Assembly: GCF_002305895.1 (NCBI RefSeq)
Contig: NZ_CP022203.1
Coordinates: forward strand, 1,280,501-1,344,500
Length of the DNA stretch: 64,000 nt
Direction of reading: 5' to 3'
From: Corallococcus macrosporus DSM 14697
GTDB lineage: Bacteria > Myxococcota > Myxococcia > Myxococcales > Myxococcaceae
Shown: positions 24,252 through 34,766 of the stretch, in pieces
How positions within the stretch are numbered: position 1 is the first letter of the stretch
Layout of the letters: the number at the start of each line of letters is the position of its first letter
Made by a program: the position numbers and the translations under genes
Notes under the pieces: model-generated
The model's input: only the letters and a program-made list of their open reading frames with translations
What the model was told of the DNA's origin: nothing
Database searches by the model: none

Positions 24252-24977
24252 GTGAGGTTCTACCGAGTCGAAGGGGATGCGGCGTCCCGATTCACGGGCG
24301 ACCTGAGCCGAGCCGCTCACAAGTGGGGTCTGCCGGGCGTTGAGCCTTGCGCCGCGTGTGGTGTCGGGGGCGGTTGGGCTGGCCTGCAGTATCCGTGTGT
24401 CGACCTGTCGGGTTTCTCCAAGGCCGAGCTGAAGCCGTACTCCGACCCATGGCCCGTCCCCTTCGAGGTCTTTGCCCGGCTGCGCGAGCGAATCCGGCCC
24501 CTGGCTCCCGAAGGGGCTGTCCTGGAACCTGGTACGCGGCTCGGACCGCTCACGGGCACGGCAACGGGAGCGTTCGGGCCCATCACCCTCCAGGATTGGA
24601 CGCTCGTCGCTCGCGACGATGCACTGGCCGCGTTGCATGGTGCCGGACTCCAGGGGCTCACCGGATGCCGTCTCGACGTGACGTTCCGAGGCAAGAGTCC
24701 CCCGGTGCTTCGTGAGTTGCAACTGGCACTGCAGGGTCGGATTCATCCCGACTGCTTCACCCAACCTCGCGCGTCGAACTGCGCGAAGTGTGGAAGCGAA
24801 GCCAGCGAGCGCCTTCCAGACACGTACTGGCTCGCCCAGGAGACGCTGCCCACGCAGGTGGACCTGTTTCGCCTGAGGGATTACCCCACGCTCATCATCG
24901 CCACCGAACGCACCGTGGACGCGGCGGACCGGCTGAAGCTGGAGGGCGTCACCTTCCAGCCCGTGGACGCGCGCTGA
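24252..24977 (+). CDS. sitI6: SitI6-like double-CXXCG immunity protein
   Basis: A 241-residue soluble protein with no signal peptide. It has the two defining CXXCG motifs, CAACG at residues 33-37 and CAKCG at 177-181, likely binding one zinc across the domain. The GTG start is nine bases after aaggag and 31 bases after the stop of the toxin gene, so the pair is an operon. It is expected to bind and block the cognate SitA6-like toxin in the cytoplasm. Confidence 0.87.
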   Translation: MRFYRVEGDAASRFTGDLSRAAHKWGLPGVEPCAACGVGGGWAGLQYPCVDLSGFSKAELKPYSDPWPVPFEVFARLRERIRPLAPEGAVLEPGTRLGPLTGTATGAFGPITLQDWTLVARDDALAALHGAGLQGLTGCRLDVTFRGKSPPVLRELQLALQGRIHPDCFTQPRASNCAKCGSEASERLPDTYWLAQETLPTQVDLFRLRDYPTLIIATERTVDAADRLKLEGVTFQPVDAR

Positions 24978-24986
24978 GCCAGCCGC

Positions 24987-26309
24987 TCAGCGCTGGAAGT
25001 CGTAGACGCTGCCCAGGTTGAGGAGCCGGGTCAGCTCGTCCAGCGCCGTCATGGTCTCCCGCGCGAGCTGCGGGTCCTGCAAATCCTTGGGCCGCAGCAC
25101 CTCGCGGTAGTGCCGCCGCACCCAGCCGGCCAGCGAGTCATGCAGCGCGGGCGTGTAGAAGACGTCCGCCTTGATGGCCCCGCGCTCCTCGTCCGTCAGC
25201 CACACCCGCTGACGCAGGCAGGCCGGGCCGCCGCCGTTGTTCATCGACTGGCGCACGTCCAGGTAGTGCACGGCCTTCACCGGCGTGTCCTCGGCCACCA
25301 CGCGCTCCAGGAACCGCCGCGCCGCGGGCGTCTCCCGGCTCTCCACCGGCGCCACGATCGCCATGGTGCCGTCCGGCAGCGTCAGCACCTGCGAGTTGAA
25401 CGGGTACGCCTTCACCGCGTCCTTCGCCGGCAGCTCCGCCTTCGTGGCCACCACCGCGCGGAAGTCCTGCCCCAGCTTCTCCCGCAGCACGGCGAGCAGC
25501 CCCGCGTGGTCCACGAAGGCCAGCTCATGCAGCATCAAGAACCGCTCGTTGCCCACCGCCAGCACGTCCGTGTGGAAGGCCCCCGCGTCGATGCCCTCCG
25601 GGTGCTGCTGCGGGAAGAGCACCGACTTCGCGTCCAACTGGTGCAGCCGCGCCAGCGCCTGGCTGGCCTCCAGCGTCTGCCGCGCGGGGAAGCGGCCAGG
25701 CCCCTGCACGTCCTGCCACGCGCTGCGGCCCCAGGCCAGCAGGTGGACGCCCGCGTGCCCCGGCGTGGCGAGCCGCGTGTGGTTGGCCGCGCCCTCATCC
25801 GCGAAGTGCCCGCTGCCCGGCAGCGGCGCGTGGACCGCGAAGTACTTCTCGTTGGCGAAGATGGCGCGCAGCACCGCGTGCGTCGTCTCCGCCTCGATGG
25901 CGCGGTGGTACATCTGCGACAGGTTGGCCGGCGTCAGGTGCACCCGGCCGTCCGCCGTGTCCGCGCTGGGGGCCACCGTGGCGGCGTTGGCCGTCCACAT
26001 GGAGGACGCGCTGGACGTCAGGCGGAGCAGGTGCTCGGCCTCCCGCGCGGCCCGGGTGATGACCTCCTCGTCGGAGCCCGTGAAGCCCAGCGCCCTCAGC
26101 GCATGCAGGGACGGGCGCGGCTGGGGCGGCAGCACCGCCTGGCCCACCCCCAGCCCCGACACGAAGCGCATCTTCTCCAGCCCCTGGAGGGCCGCGTCCC
26201 GGGGGTGGCTGGGCTCACCGACATGGCTCTGCGACGCCAGGTTGCCGGGCGAGAGGCCGCCGTAATTGTGGGTGGGCCCAACGAGCCCGTCGAAGTTGTA
26301 TTCGCGCAT
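24987..26309 (-). CDS. astB: N-succinylarginine dihydrolase
   Basis: Hydrolyses N2-succinylarginine to succinylornithine, CO2 and ammonia in arginine catabolism. About 440 residues, the normal size. Conserved blocks are REYNFDGLVGPTHNYGG at the N-terminus, MWTANAATVAPSADT, SGHFADEGAANHTR, and the catalytic Cys in NNGGGPACLRQRVWL. The ATG at 26309 starts the conserved segment; a longer frame reaching 26348 is not supported. The other ast genes are not in this window. The start lies 18 bases from the divergent acyltransferase start, so the promoters overlap. Confidence 0.93.
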   Translation of the reverse strand: MREYNFDGLVGPTHNYGGLSPGNLASQSHVGEPSHPRDAALQGLEKMRFVSGLGVGQAVLPPQPRPSLHALRALGFTGSDEEVITRAAREAEHLLRLTSSASSMWTANAATVAPSADTADGRVHLTPANLSQMYHRAIEAETTHAVLRAIFANEKYFAVHAPLPGSGHFADEGAANHTRLATPGHAGVHLLAWGRSAWQDVQGPGRFPARQTLEASQALARLHQLDAKSVLFPQQHPEGIDAGAFHTDVLAVGNERFLMLHELAFVDHAGLLAVLREKLGQDFRAVVATKAELPAKDAVKAYPFNSQVLTLPDGTMAIVAPVESRETPAARRFLERVVAEDTPVKAVHYLDVRQSMNNGGGPACLRQRVWLTDEERGAIKADVFYTPALHDSLAGWVRRHYREVLRPKDLQDPQLARETMTALDELTRLLNLGSVYDFQR

Positions 26310-26326
26310 GGGATATTGAACGCCTC

Positions 26327-27280
26327 GTGGAGCGTCCACCCTTAGCAAAGCGCCTCAAGCGTTTCCTCCGCTACGTGCTCATCCGTGGCGTCATGTTGCT
26401 CCTTCAACCTCTGCCGCTGGGCGTCGCCCGGAGCCTGGGCGCGCGCCTGGGCGCCCTGGCCTACACCCTGGCCGGAGGGGAGCGGCGCAAGGCCCTCAAG
26501 TCCCTTTCCGTGGCCTTCCCGGAAAAACCCGAAGCGGAGCGGCAGGCCCTGGCCCGCGATGCCTTCCGTCACCTGGGCGCCGCCGCGTTGGAGGTGGCCT
26601 GCACCGGCGCCCTGGATGAGGCCCTGGAGCGCCTGGTCGCCTGGCCGGACGCCGACCGGCAGGTGCTGGAGGCGGCCCTGGCCCGGGGGCGCGGCGTCGT
26701 CTTCGTGTCCGGGCACGTGGGGAACTGGGAGCTGCTCGCCCGCCGGGTGGCGCGCGCCGGCTACCCCAGCCAGAGCATCGCCAAGGAGACCACGGACCCG
26801 CGGCTGACGGAGCTGGTGGGCCAGTTCCGGGCCCGCGGCGGGGTGCGGAGCATCTGGCGCGGCCAGGAGGGCGCGGCCCGGGCCATGCTGCGCGCCCTGC
26901 GCAACGGCGAAATCCTGGGCATCCTCATCGACCAGGACACGAAGGTGCAGTCCCTCTTCGTGCCCTTCTTCGGGCAGCTCGCCGCCACCCCGCGCGCCGC
27001 CGCCGACCTGGCCCTCCGCACCGGCGCGGCGGTGGTGACGGGCTTCTGCCACCGCGAGGGCGCGGGCTACCGCCTGTCCATGGAAGAGCTGCCGGTGCCC
27101 CAGGACGCCGACCGCGAGGCCGCCGCCCTGGCCCTCACCGCCGCCCTGTCCAGCCGGATCGAGGCCGCCATCCGGCGGACGCCGGAGCAGTGGGTATGGA
27201 TGCATCAGCGCTGGAAGACGCGTCCACCGGTGAGCGGGGAGGTCCCACTTCCGGAGGCGGCGCCCGCATCCGCCGGATGA
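26327..27280 (+). CDS. LpxL/HtrB-type lysophospholipid or lipid A acyltransferase
   Basis: 317 residues: a basic N-terminus with one membrane segment, then an acyltransferase domain. The catalytic motif HxxxxE is seen in SGHVGNWELL, with a second block ILGILIDQDTK and a third region PFFGQLAATPRAAADLA. The family adds late acyl chains to lipid A at the inner membrane. The location next to lptC-lptA-lptB agrees with a lipopolysaccharide role. The start is a GTG at 26327. Confidence 0.9.
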   Translation: MERPPLAKRLKRFLRYVLIRGVMLLLQPLPLGVARSLGARLGALAYTLAGGERRKALKSLSVAFPEKPEAERQALARDAFRHLGAAALEVACTGALDEALERLVAWPDADRQVLEAALARGRGVVFVSGHVGNWELLARRVARAGYPSQSIAKETTDPRLTELVGQFRARGGVRSIWRGQEGAARAMLRALRNGEILGILIDQDTKVQSLFVPFFGQLAATPRAAADLALRTGAAVVTGFCHREGAGYRLSMEELPVPQDADREAAALALTAALSSRIEAAIRRTPEQWVWMHQRWKTRPPVSGEVPLPEAAPASAG

Positions 27281-27292
27281 TAAGGAAGCCCC

Positions 27293-27844
27293 GTGCCCCG
27301 TCTGCTCGCCGTCAGCCTCTTCGCCTGGGTGTTCGCCTCCGGATGCAAGCCGGGGGCGGGCGAGGGGGCGGCCAGCGCCCAGCCGCCCCCGGAGGTGGTG
27401 CTGCACGGCGCCCGGCTGGAGTCCTTCGCGGGCGACCGGCTCATCCGCTCCGGCACGGCCCGGCAGGTGTCCTACCAGCGCACCACCGGCGAGGTGTGGG
27501 CCACCGACGCCACCCTCCGGATTCCGCCGGGTTCCGCGCCCCAGGGCGCGCCTGCCGGGACAGAAGGGGGCGTGGAGGTGAGCGCCCCGAATATGGCGGG
27601 GAGCCTCGCGTCCAAGCAGGTGGTGGCCTCGGGCGGTGTCATCATCCGCACCGGGAAGGGCATGGAGGCCCACACTCCAAGGTTGACGTACGACGCCACC
27701 ACGGAGCGGGCGCATGGAAACGAGGGCGTGACGGTGAAGGGACCTGACTACCGGCTGAGGGCGGACCGCTTCGAGCTGCTCTTCCCGGACGAGACGTTCA
27801 ACTTCGCGGGCTCGGTGGAGACCGTGGTGGGAGCGCCAGAGTGA
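27293..27844 (+). CDS. lptC: LPS export protein LptC
   Basis: 183 residues with an N-terminal hydrophobic anchor containing a possible lipobox (FASGC), followed by the beta-jellyroll of the OstA/LptC family (VVLHGARLESFAGDRLIRSG, VTVKGPDYRLRADRFELLFP). Links the LptBFG transporter to the periplasmic bridge. Starts 12 bases after the acyltransferase and overlaps lptA by four bases (GTGA). The N-terminal Cys would make it lipid-anchored instead of bitopic, as in some other deltaproteobacteria-like genomes; this is inferred. Confidence 0.85.
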   Translation: MPRLLAVSLFAWVFASGCKPGAGEGAASAQPPPEVVLHGARLESFAGDRLIRSGTARQVSYQRTTGEVWATDATLRIPPGSAPQGAPAGTEGGVEVSAPNMAGSLASKQVVASGGVIIRTGKGMEAHTPRLTYDATTERAHGNEGVTVKGPDYRLRADRFELLFPDETFNFAGSVETVVGAPE

Positions 27845-28446
27845 TTGAGTTCCTCGTGATGGCCTTCTTCGTCGCGCAGCCCGCGCCCGCGGTCGCCGCC
27901 ACCCCCGCGCAGGGCACGCCTCCCGCCGCGGTGGGCTCGGCGCCAGCCCCTGGGACGGGCTCCCGTGCCCCGGGGCCCCTGGGCGGCAAGGCGCTGACGG
28001 AGCCGGTCCAAATCAAGGGCGACAACGTCACCTTCCAGAAGTCCCAGGCCACCCTCACCGGCAACGTGAAGGTGAAGCACCGCACCATGGACCTGAAGTG
28101 TGACCGGATGACGGCCAACTACACGCCCCAGCGCGAGGTCACGCGCGTGGTGTGCACCGGCGGCGTGGAGGCCGTGGACGGGGACCGCATGGCCCGCGGC
28201 GAGCGCGCCGAGTACGACGTGCCCAGCGGCGTGCTGGTGGTGACGGGCTCGCCCGAGGCCCGCCAAGGCACCACGCACATGCGCGGGACGAAGGTCCGGC
28301 TGACGCTGGGCAACGAGCGGCTGGAGGTGGAGAACGCCGTCATCGTCTTCGAATCGCTGCCCGCCAACCCCGCGCCGGCGAAGCGCAAGGGGCGCTCCAC
28401 GCCGGCCCGTCCGGCGCCGTCGGCCCAGGGGGGCTCGGCCCGATGA
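27841..28446 (+). CDS. lptA: LPS transport periplasmic protein LptA (OstA-like)
   Basis: 201 residues: a short hydrophobic leader, an Ala/Pro-rich linker, then the OstA-like beta-jellyroll ([25 protein letters not shown] onward in repeats) and a basic tail. It forms the periplasmic bridge for LPS between membranes. The GTG start overlaps the lptC stop, and the stop overlaps the lptB start (ATGA), so lptC-lptA-lptB is a coupled operon. The leader is short for a signal peptide, so export should be checked. Confidence 0.87.
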   Translation: MIEFLVMAFFVAQPAPAVAATPAQGTPPAAVGSAPAPGTGSRAPGPLGGKALTEPVQIKGDNVTFQKSQATLTGNVKVKHRTMDLKCDRMTANYTPQREVTRVVCTGGVEAVDGDRMARGERAEYDVPSGVLVVTGSPEARQGTTHMRGTKVRLTLGNERLEVENAVIVFESLPANPAPAKRKGRSTPARPAPSAQGGSAR

Positions 28447-29183
28447 GCGCGAAGCTGTTCGCCGAAGGGCTGGAGAAGACGTTCCGTGGCCGCAAGGTGG
28501 TGAACGGCGTGTCCTTCAGCGTGGCCCCCGGAGAAGTGGTGGGCCTGCTGGGCCCCAACGGCGCGGGGAAGACGACCAGCTTCAACATGGTGGTGGGACT
28601 GGTGTCGCCGGACAAGGGACGCGTGCGCATTGGCGACGAGGACCTCACGCACCTGCCCATGCACCGCCGCGCCCGCCGGGGCGTGGGCTACCTGCCCCAG
28701 GAAGCCTCCGTCTTCCGCAAGCTCACCGTGCGCGACAACTTCCTGGCGGTGATGGAACTGCAGAAGGACCTGGACGCCAAGACGCGCGCCCAGCGCGCCG
28801 ACACGCTCATGGAGGAGTTCGGCCTGACGCACGTCGCGGAGTCCCTGGGCGAGACGCTGTCGGGCGGCGAGCGCCGCCGCGCCGAAATCGCGCGCAGCCT
28901 CATCCCCCAGCCCCGCTTCATCCTCTTCGACGAGCCCTTCGCCGGCGTGGACCCCATCAACGTGGGCGACCTCCAGCGGCAGATCTTCCTCCTCCGCGAG
29001 CGCGGCCTGGGCGTCCTCATCACCGACCACAACGTCCAGGACACCCTCGGCATCTGCGACCGTGCGTACATCATCGCACAGGGGCGGATTTTGGAGGAGG
29101 GCACCCCGGCGGAGATCGCCGCGTCCCCCAAGGCCCGCGCCGTCTACCTGGGGGAACGGTTCCGCCTCCAACAAGCGCTCTAA
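28443..29183 (+). CDS. lptB: LPS export ABC transporter ATP-binding protein LptB
   Basis: A 246-residue ABC ATPase. Walker A is [11 protein letters not shown]-loop [15 protein letters not shown] is the LptB-type, the signature is [15 protein letters not shown], Walker B is [13 protein letters not shown], and the switch His is in ITDHNVQD. It powers extraction of LPS from the inner membrane with LptF and LptG, which are not in this window. The ATG at 28443 overlaps the lptA stop and begins the conserved domain. Confidence 0.95.
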   Translation: MSAKLFAEGLEKTFRGRKVVNGVSFSVAPGEVVGLLGPNGAGKTTSFNMVVGLVSPDKGRVRIGDEDLTHLPMHRRARRGVGYLPQEASVFRKLTVRDNFLAVMELQKDLDAKTRAQRADTLMEEFGLTHVAESLGETLSGGERRRAEIARSLIPQPRFILFDEPFAGVDPINVGDLQRQIFLLRERGLGVLITDHNVQDTLGICDRAYIIAQGRILEEGTPAEIAASPKARAVYLGERFRLQQAL

Positions 29184-29366
29184 GCACGGCTGGCCACCTG
29201 TCAGAGGAGTGCTTAAGATGGGTTGGCCCCGCTTTTGCGCCGACCTGTCAACGCGCATGTGACACCCTGAGTGGTTCCAAGCTCTTGGATTCCTTGTGGA
29301 ATTCTGAGCATGCAAGCAAGGGACCCTCGTTTCGGGGCTAGACGAAGTCAGGGCTCCTTGTTACGT

Positions 29367-29382
29367 TGGCACGGTCTTTGAT
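29367..29382 (+). promoter_or_regulatory. Sigma-54-like promoter element upstream of rpoN
   Basis: tggcacg-N4-ttgat has a perfect -24 half and a -12 half of TTGA in place of TTGC, with correct spacing, 49 bases before the rpoN start. It could let sigma-54 bind its own gene. The -12 mismatch makes it uncertain. Confidence 0.4.
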
Positions 29383-29430
29383 TGTGGCCCTCCGTCCGAG
29401 GGACCGAATCAACCCTGGAGACCCCGTCTC

Positions 29431-30948
<1,518 letters not shown>

Positions 30949-31077
30949 GCCCAGGCCTTCACGGCGCGCCCTGCCCGGGGCGCGCCCGGGTGGGCGTGAC
31001 AGCGCGTCCGGAAGTGAAGCTTCGGCGGGAAGGGCTGCTCGCGGGCGGCGGGGCGCGGGTATAGGGTGCGGCGCCGC

Positions 31078-31863
31078 ATGAACCTCATTTTTCGTCGCAA
31101 CCTTCTTCGCCTCCCGGCGGGGGCCTTCGTCGCGGTGGGCCTGTTGTCGGGTTGTGGCAGCAGCCTCACCTCGGAGACCGTCAGCCTGGCGGAGCTCGCC
31201 GGGCGGACCTTGACGCTGGCCCAGTCGGACGTGGACGTCTACGAGGGCGTGGACGAGGCCGGCTCCCACCGCGTCACCGTCACCTTCTCTCCCGCGGCCG
31301 AGGAGGACCGGTGCACCGAGCTGAACGAAGGCGCCACGGCCACCTTCAACGGCCAGCCGATGACGCTGGACCGGGGCGGGGTGGATGGCACCGCGGGCCG
31401 CGACGTGTGCGTGCCCACGCGGGCCTATTACGACTTCGACCCCAACGTCTGGGTGCAGCAGCCCACGGAGAACGCCCGCATCGTCCTCCAGGACGGCTCG
31501 CACACCATCACCCTGGTGCTGAAGGACGGAAAGGCCAAGCGCCTCTTCTCCTTCCAGGGCCCCGGGGCCGAGGACCGGCTCACGCGCGGCCAGGAGTATT
31601 CGTTCCGGTGGCTACCGGAGGGCGAAATCCCAGGCCCCATCACCGCCACCCTGCTGCGCGAGGGCGGGAGCGCCACGGCCACCATCCCCACGGCGCAGGA
31701 GGAGGCCGTCGTCAGCTTCACCCTCCTGCAGACCACGCCGGTCGCCGCCCACCTGCTCACGCTGAGCGGGACGGCGCCTGGCGAGGTGCTGGAGTGCACG
31801 GGCGTGGCCACCTGCGAGGCGACGCTGTTCCACTCCGAGGAGCGGGTCGTCAACGTGCAGTAG
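31078..31863 (+). CDS. Hypothetical lipoprotein
   Basis: 261 residues from the ATG at 31078 (a GTG four codons earlier is also in frame). It has a basic N-terminus, a hydrophobic segment and lipobox LLSGC followed by GSS, so it is probably sorted to the outer membrane. The mature part is beta-rich with repeated short strands and few cysteines; no family is recognised. It lies between rpoN and an SDR gene and probably has its own promoter in the 129-base gap, which holds a GC-rich palindrome. Confidence 0.75.
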   Translation: MNLIFRRNLLRLPAGAFVAVGLLSGCGSSLTSETVSLAELAGRTLTLAQSDVDVYEGVDEAGSHRVTVTFSPAAEEDRCTELNEGATATFNGQPMTLDRGGVDGTAGRDVCVPTRAYYDFDPNVWVQQPTENARIVLQDGSHTITLVLKDGKAKRLFSFQGPGAEDRLTRGQEYSFRWLPEGEIPGPITATLLREGGSATATIPTAQEEAVVSFTLLQTTPVAAHLLTLSGTAPGEVLECTGVATCEATLFHSEERVVNVQ

Positions 31864-31975
31864 GCGGCCGGTGAGCGGGCGGCGGAGCGGGCCCGGACCT
31901 CGCCGGGCGCGATTGCCGCCGTGTCCCGCCACCCCCACCGTGCCTGGGTACTGCCCTCCTGGAAAGGACCCAGCC

Positions 31976-32860
31976 ATGGCCCAGAAGAATCCCGACCCTC
32001 GCGACGTCGGCCCCAAGCCGCCGTTCCCCAAGCAGTCGCAGCCCCACCCGGGCCACGAGGGGCGCATGTCCCCGGAGCCCGACTACGGCGAGCAGTCCTA
32101 CAAGGGCCTGGGCCGGCTGGAGGGCCGGGTGGCGCTCGTCACCGGCGGCGACAGCGGCATTGGCCGCGCGGTGTGCCTGGCCTTCGCGCGCGAGGGCGCG
32201 GACATCGCGGTGTCCTTCCTCAGCGAGGGCGATGACGCCCAGCACGTGAAGCGCGTGGTGGAGGACGCGGGGCGCAAGGCCCTGCTCCTGCCGGGGGACC
32301 TGACGGTGGAGGCCCACTGCCGCAAGCTGGTGGAGGACACGGTGAAGCGCTTCGGGCGCATCGACATCCTCGTCAACAACGCCGCCTACCAGGGCGAGGC
32401 GGTGGAGCGCTTCGAGGACCTGGACCCCGAGCGCCTGGAGCGCGCCTTCCGCACCAACATCCTCGCGATGTTCCACCTGGTGCGTCACGCGCTGCCGCAC
32501 ATGAAGGAGGGGAGCACCATCATCAACACCACCTCCATCCAGGCCTACGAGCCCTCGCCCGCCATCCTGGACTACGCCGTCACCAAGGGCGCCATCGCCA
32601 ACTTCACCAAGGGCCTGGGGCAGGAGCTCATCAAGCGCGGCATCCGCGTCAACGCCGTGGCGCCGGGCCCCGTGTGGACGCCGCTCATCCCCCAGTCCTT
32701 CGACGCGGAGAAGACGTCCACGTTCGGCAAGGACTCGCCCATGGGCCGCCCCGCCCAGCCCGCGGAGCTGGCGCCGTCCTACGTGTTCCTCGCGTCGGAC
32801 GAGTCCCGCTACGTCAACGCGGAGGTGCTGGGCGTCACGGGCGGGCGGCTGCTCGCGTGA
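31976..32860 (+). CDS. SDR family oxidoreductase (glucose/ribitol dehydrogenase-like)
   Basis: A 294-residue classical-type short-chain dehydrogenase with the extended N-terminus of the YhdF/YgfF-like general stress group (PPFPKQSQPHPGHEGRMSPEPDYGE). NAD(P) motif is TGGDSGIGRA, NNAAY is the structural motif, and the catalytic Ser, Tyr and Lys are in TTSIQ and YAVTK. Members of this subgroup are often salt or stationary-phase induced. The ATG follows ggaaagga. Substrate not predictable. Confidence 0.9.
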   Translation: MAQKNPDPRDVGPKPPFPKQSQPHPGHEGRMSPEPDYGEQSYKGLGRLEGRVALVTGGDSGIGRAVCLAFAREGADIAVSFLSEGDDAQHVKRVVEDAGRKALLLPGDLTVEAHCRKLVEDTVKRFGRIDILVNNAAYQGEAVERFEDLDPERLERAFRTNILAMFHLVRHALPHMKEGSTIINTTSIQAYEPSPAILDYAVTKGAIANFTKGLGQELIKRGIRVNAVAPGPVWTPLIPQSFDAEKTSTFGKDSPMGRPAQPAELAPSYVFLASDESRYVNAEVLGVTGGRLLA

Positions 32861-33060
32861 GCTGACGCGCCGCGTGAGCGCGCCGGCATGGCTCCAAACA
32901 GGGGGACATGCCAGTGACGCGTGGTGCAGGCGGGATGTCCTGCCTCGGACGGGTGGTGTGTCCGGGAACAGGCAACCTGTAGGGGCGGGTTGCTTTCCAG
33001 GGCTGGGAGCGTTTCAGATCCGTCACGGAGCTCACCTCTCACCCTAGGAGGCAGCCACGC

Positions 33061-33729
33061 ATGCAGTTCAACATCACCTTCCGTCAGTTCGGAGCGTCCG
33101 ATTCCCTCAAGGAGTACGCACGCGAGAAGGTCGAAAGGGTGAACCGGTTGCTGGACCGAGCCGGCGAGGCCCATGTGGTCCTGTCGTTGGAGCGCCACCT
33201 CCACCACGCGGACATCACCATCCACTCCGGCGCGTGGGTCCTGCGGGGCCGCGACAAGAGCGATGACATGTACGCGTCCATCGACCTGGCGATGGACAAA
33301 ATCGAGCGCCAGCTCCGGCGCTACCGCGACAAGCTGAAGACGCACCACGGCCGTGAGCGCGTCCACCACCGGCAGGACCTGGTGGAGCAGCTCCGGGTCC
33401 GCCACGCCGTGTTCGAGCTCCCCGACGCGGACGACGTGACGTCGCTCGCCGAGGCCTCCACGAGCGAGGCCGCGCCGAAGCCCGCCGTCGTCGTGGCCGC
33501 CCCGCCTCCCGCGCCAGCGCAGGCCGCCCGCGAGGTGCGCGCCACCCACCTCACCGTCAAGCCGCTCACGGTGGATGATGCGGTGATGCAGATGAACCTG
33601 ATGAACAACGACTTCTACGTCTTCCACAACGTGGAGTCGGAGTCGCTGTGCATCGTCTACCGGCGCAAGGATGGCCAGTACGGCCTCATCGAGCCGCACG
33701 CCCCGGCGGTCGCCGCCACGGGGACCTGA
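33061..33729 (+). CDS. hpf: Ribosome hibernation promoting factor, long form
   Basis: 222 residues: an N-terminal S30AE domain (residues 1-100, MQFNITFRQFGASDSLKEYAREKVE) that occupies the 30S tRNA path, an Ala/Pro-rich linker, and a C-terminal dimerisation domain (MNNDFYVFHNVESESLCIVYRRKDGQYGLIEP) that joins two ribosomes into a 100S particle. A strong aggagg lies nine bases before the ATG. Its presence between rpoN and ptsN is the ancestral order. Confidence 0.94.
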   Translation: MQFNITFRQFGASDSLKEYAREKVERVNRLLDRAGEAHVVLSLERHLHHADITIHSGAWVLRGRDKSDDMYASIDLAMDKIERQLRRYRDKLKTHHGRERVHHRQDLVEQLRVRHAVFELPDADDVTSLAEASTSEAAPKPAVVVAAPPPAPAQAAREVRATHLTVKPLTVDDAVMQMNLMNNDFYVFHNVESESLCIVYRRKDGQYGLIEPHAPAVAATGT

Positions 33730-34271
33730 GCCCTTGCGCTGACACGCGCGCCGTCATCCGCGGGGATGGGTGGCGGCGTGTGACAGGGGAAGGACACGGC
33801 CGCGTGCCGGGCCCGTCGCGTGGGCGGGCCCTGGCGGCGGCCGGAAGGCGCCGGGCGGCCCACCGCCTGGCGCACCTCGCGGGTAGGAAGGTGGTTGCCG
33901 CGCGTCCAGGGCCTCGGGCGGCGCGCGCCCACCCGCGTCGCGCGGCGCCCGGGCAGGGCCCCGCCGCGTGGACCCGGAATCCCATTGCCCGCGTGGGGGC
34001 GTGCCGGGCCCTGGCGCCACGGCCGGTGGTCCGCGTGGAGATGACAGTCGACAGAGGCGGACGCTTCGTGGGAAGTCCCTGCGTGCTCGGGGTGGCGTCA
34101 CCCCGGGAGAACGCGGGCGGGAAGACCCATCATCGCCCTGAGGGGCGCTTCCCCCGCCGCGTCATGATGCGCAGTGAGCGCGACACGTGCGCATCCAGAC
34201 AGGCCACCCTTGCGCTAAAGAGGGGTGAGGAGTAATTGCCGCCAACCAGGAGCGCCAGCGCGGGAGCGTCA
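33730..34271. other. Long intergenic stretch between hpf and ptsN
   Basis: About 540 bases of very GC-rich sequence. I see no credible gene; open frames here have no supporting start and look like compositional artefacts. The last 45 bases carry a gaggag ribosome-binding-type sequence before a TTG at 34236. A promoter or small RNA cannot be excluded. Confidence 0.4.
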
Positions 34272-34733
34272 GTGAGAATCGCCGAGTTCCTCAGCCCCCA
34301 AGCCGTCATCGCCGACATGCAGTCGCGGACGAAGCCCGAGGTGTTGCGCGAGTTGAGCGCCACGCTGGTGCGCGCCCATCCGCAGCTCTCCTCGGACCGG
34401 CTGGTGGAGGTGCTGCGCGAGCGCGAGAAGCTGGGCAGCACCGGCATCGGCGAGGGCGTGGCCATCCCCCACGGCAAGCTGCCGGGCATGTCGCAGCTCC
34501 AGGCCGCCTTCGGCGTGTCGCGCGCGGGCGTGGACTTCGAGGCCATTGACGGCAAGCCCACCCAGCTCTTCTTCGCCCTGGTGGCGCCGGAGAACAGCGC
34601 GGGCGTCCACCTCAAGGCCCTGGCCCGCATCTCCCGCCTCTTCAAGAATCCGCGTTTCCGGGCCGCCATCCTCGAGGCGCCCACGGCCGCGGACATCCAC
34701 GCCCTCATCGTCCAGGAAGACGCGCGGCCTTGA
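34272..34733 (+). CDS. ptsN: PTS nitrogen-regulatory EIIA protein
   Basis: About 153 residues of the EIIA-Ntr family. The start is taken as GTG at 34272, which gives the normal N-terminus (RIAEFLSPQAVIADMQS); a TTG at 34236 would add 12 residues. The active-site histidine is in VAIPHGKLPG. In proteobacteria it reports phosphotransfer status to potassium transport and stress responses. It is adjacent to hpf in the classical rpoN group, but the gap is unusually large. No HPr or EI-Ntr gene is in the window. Confidence 0.9.
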   Translation: MRIAEFLSPQAVIADMQSRTKPEVLRELSATLVRAHPQLSSDRLVEVLREREKLGSTGIGEGVAIPHGKLPGMSQLQAAFGVSRAGVDFEAIDGKPTQLFFALVAPENSAGVHLKALARISRLFKNPRFRAAILEAPTAADIHALIVQEDARP

Positions 34734-34766
34734 GCGGGCGCGCGTTCCGGGGGGAACATCCGCACC

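Noticed and set aside
33648-34235. A 195-codon plus-strand frame after hpf
   Set aside because: It overlaps hpf in another frame and has Arg/Ala/Pro-rich composition without a start signal.
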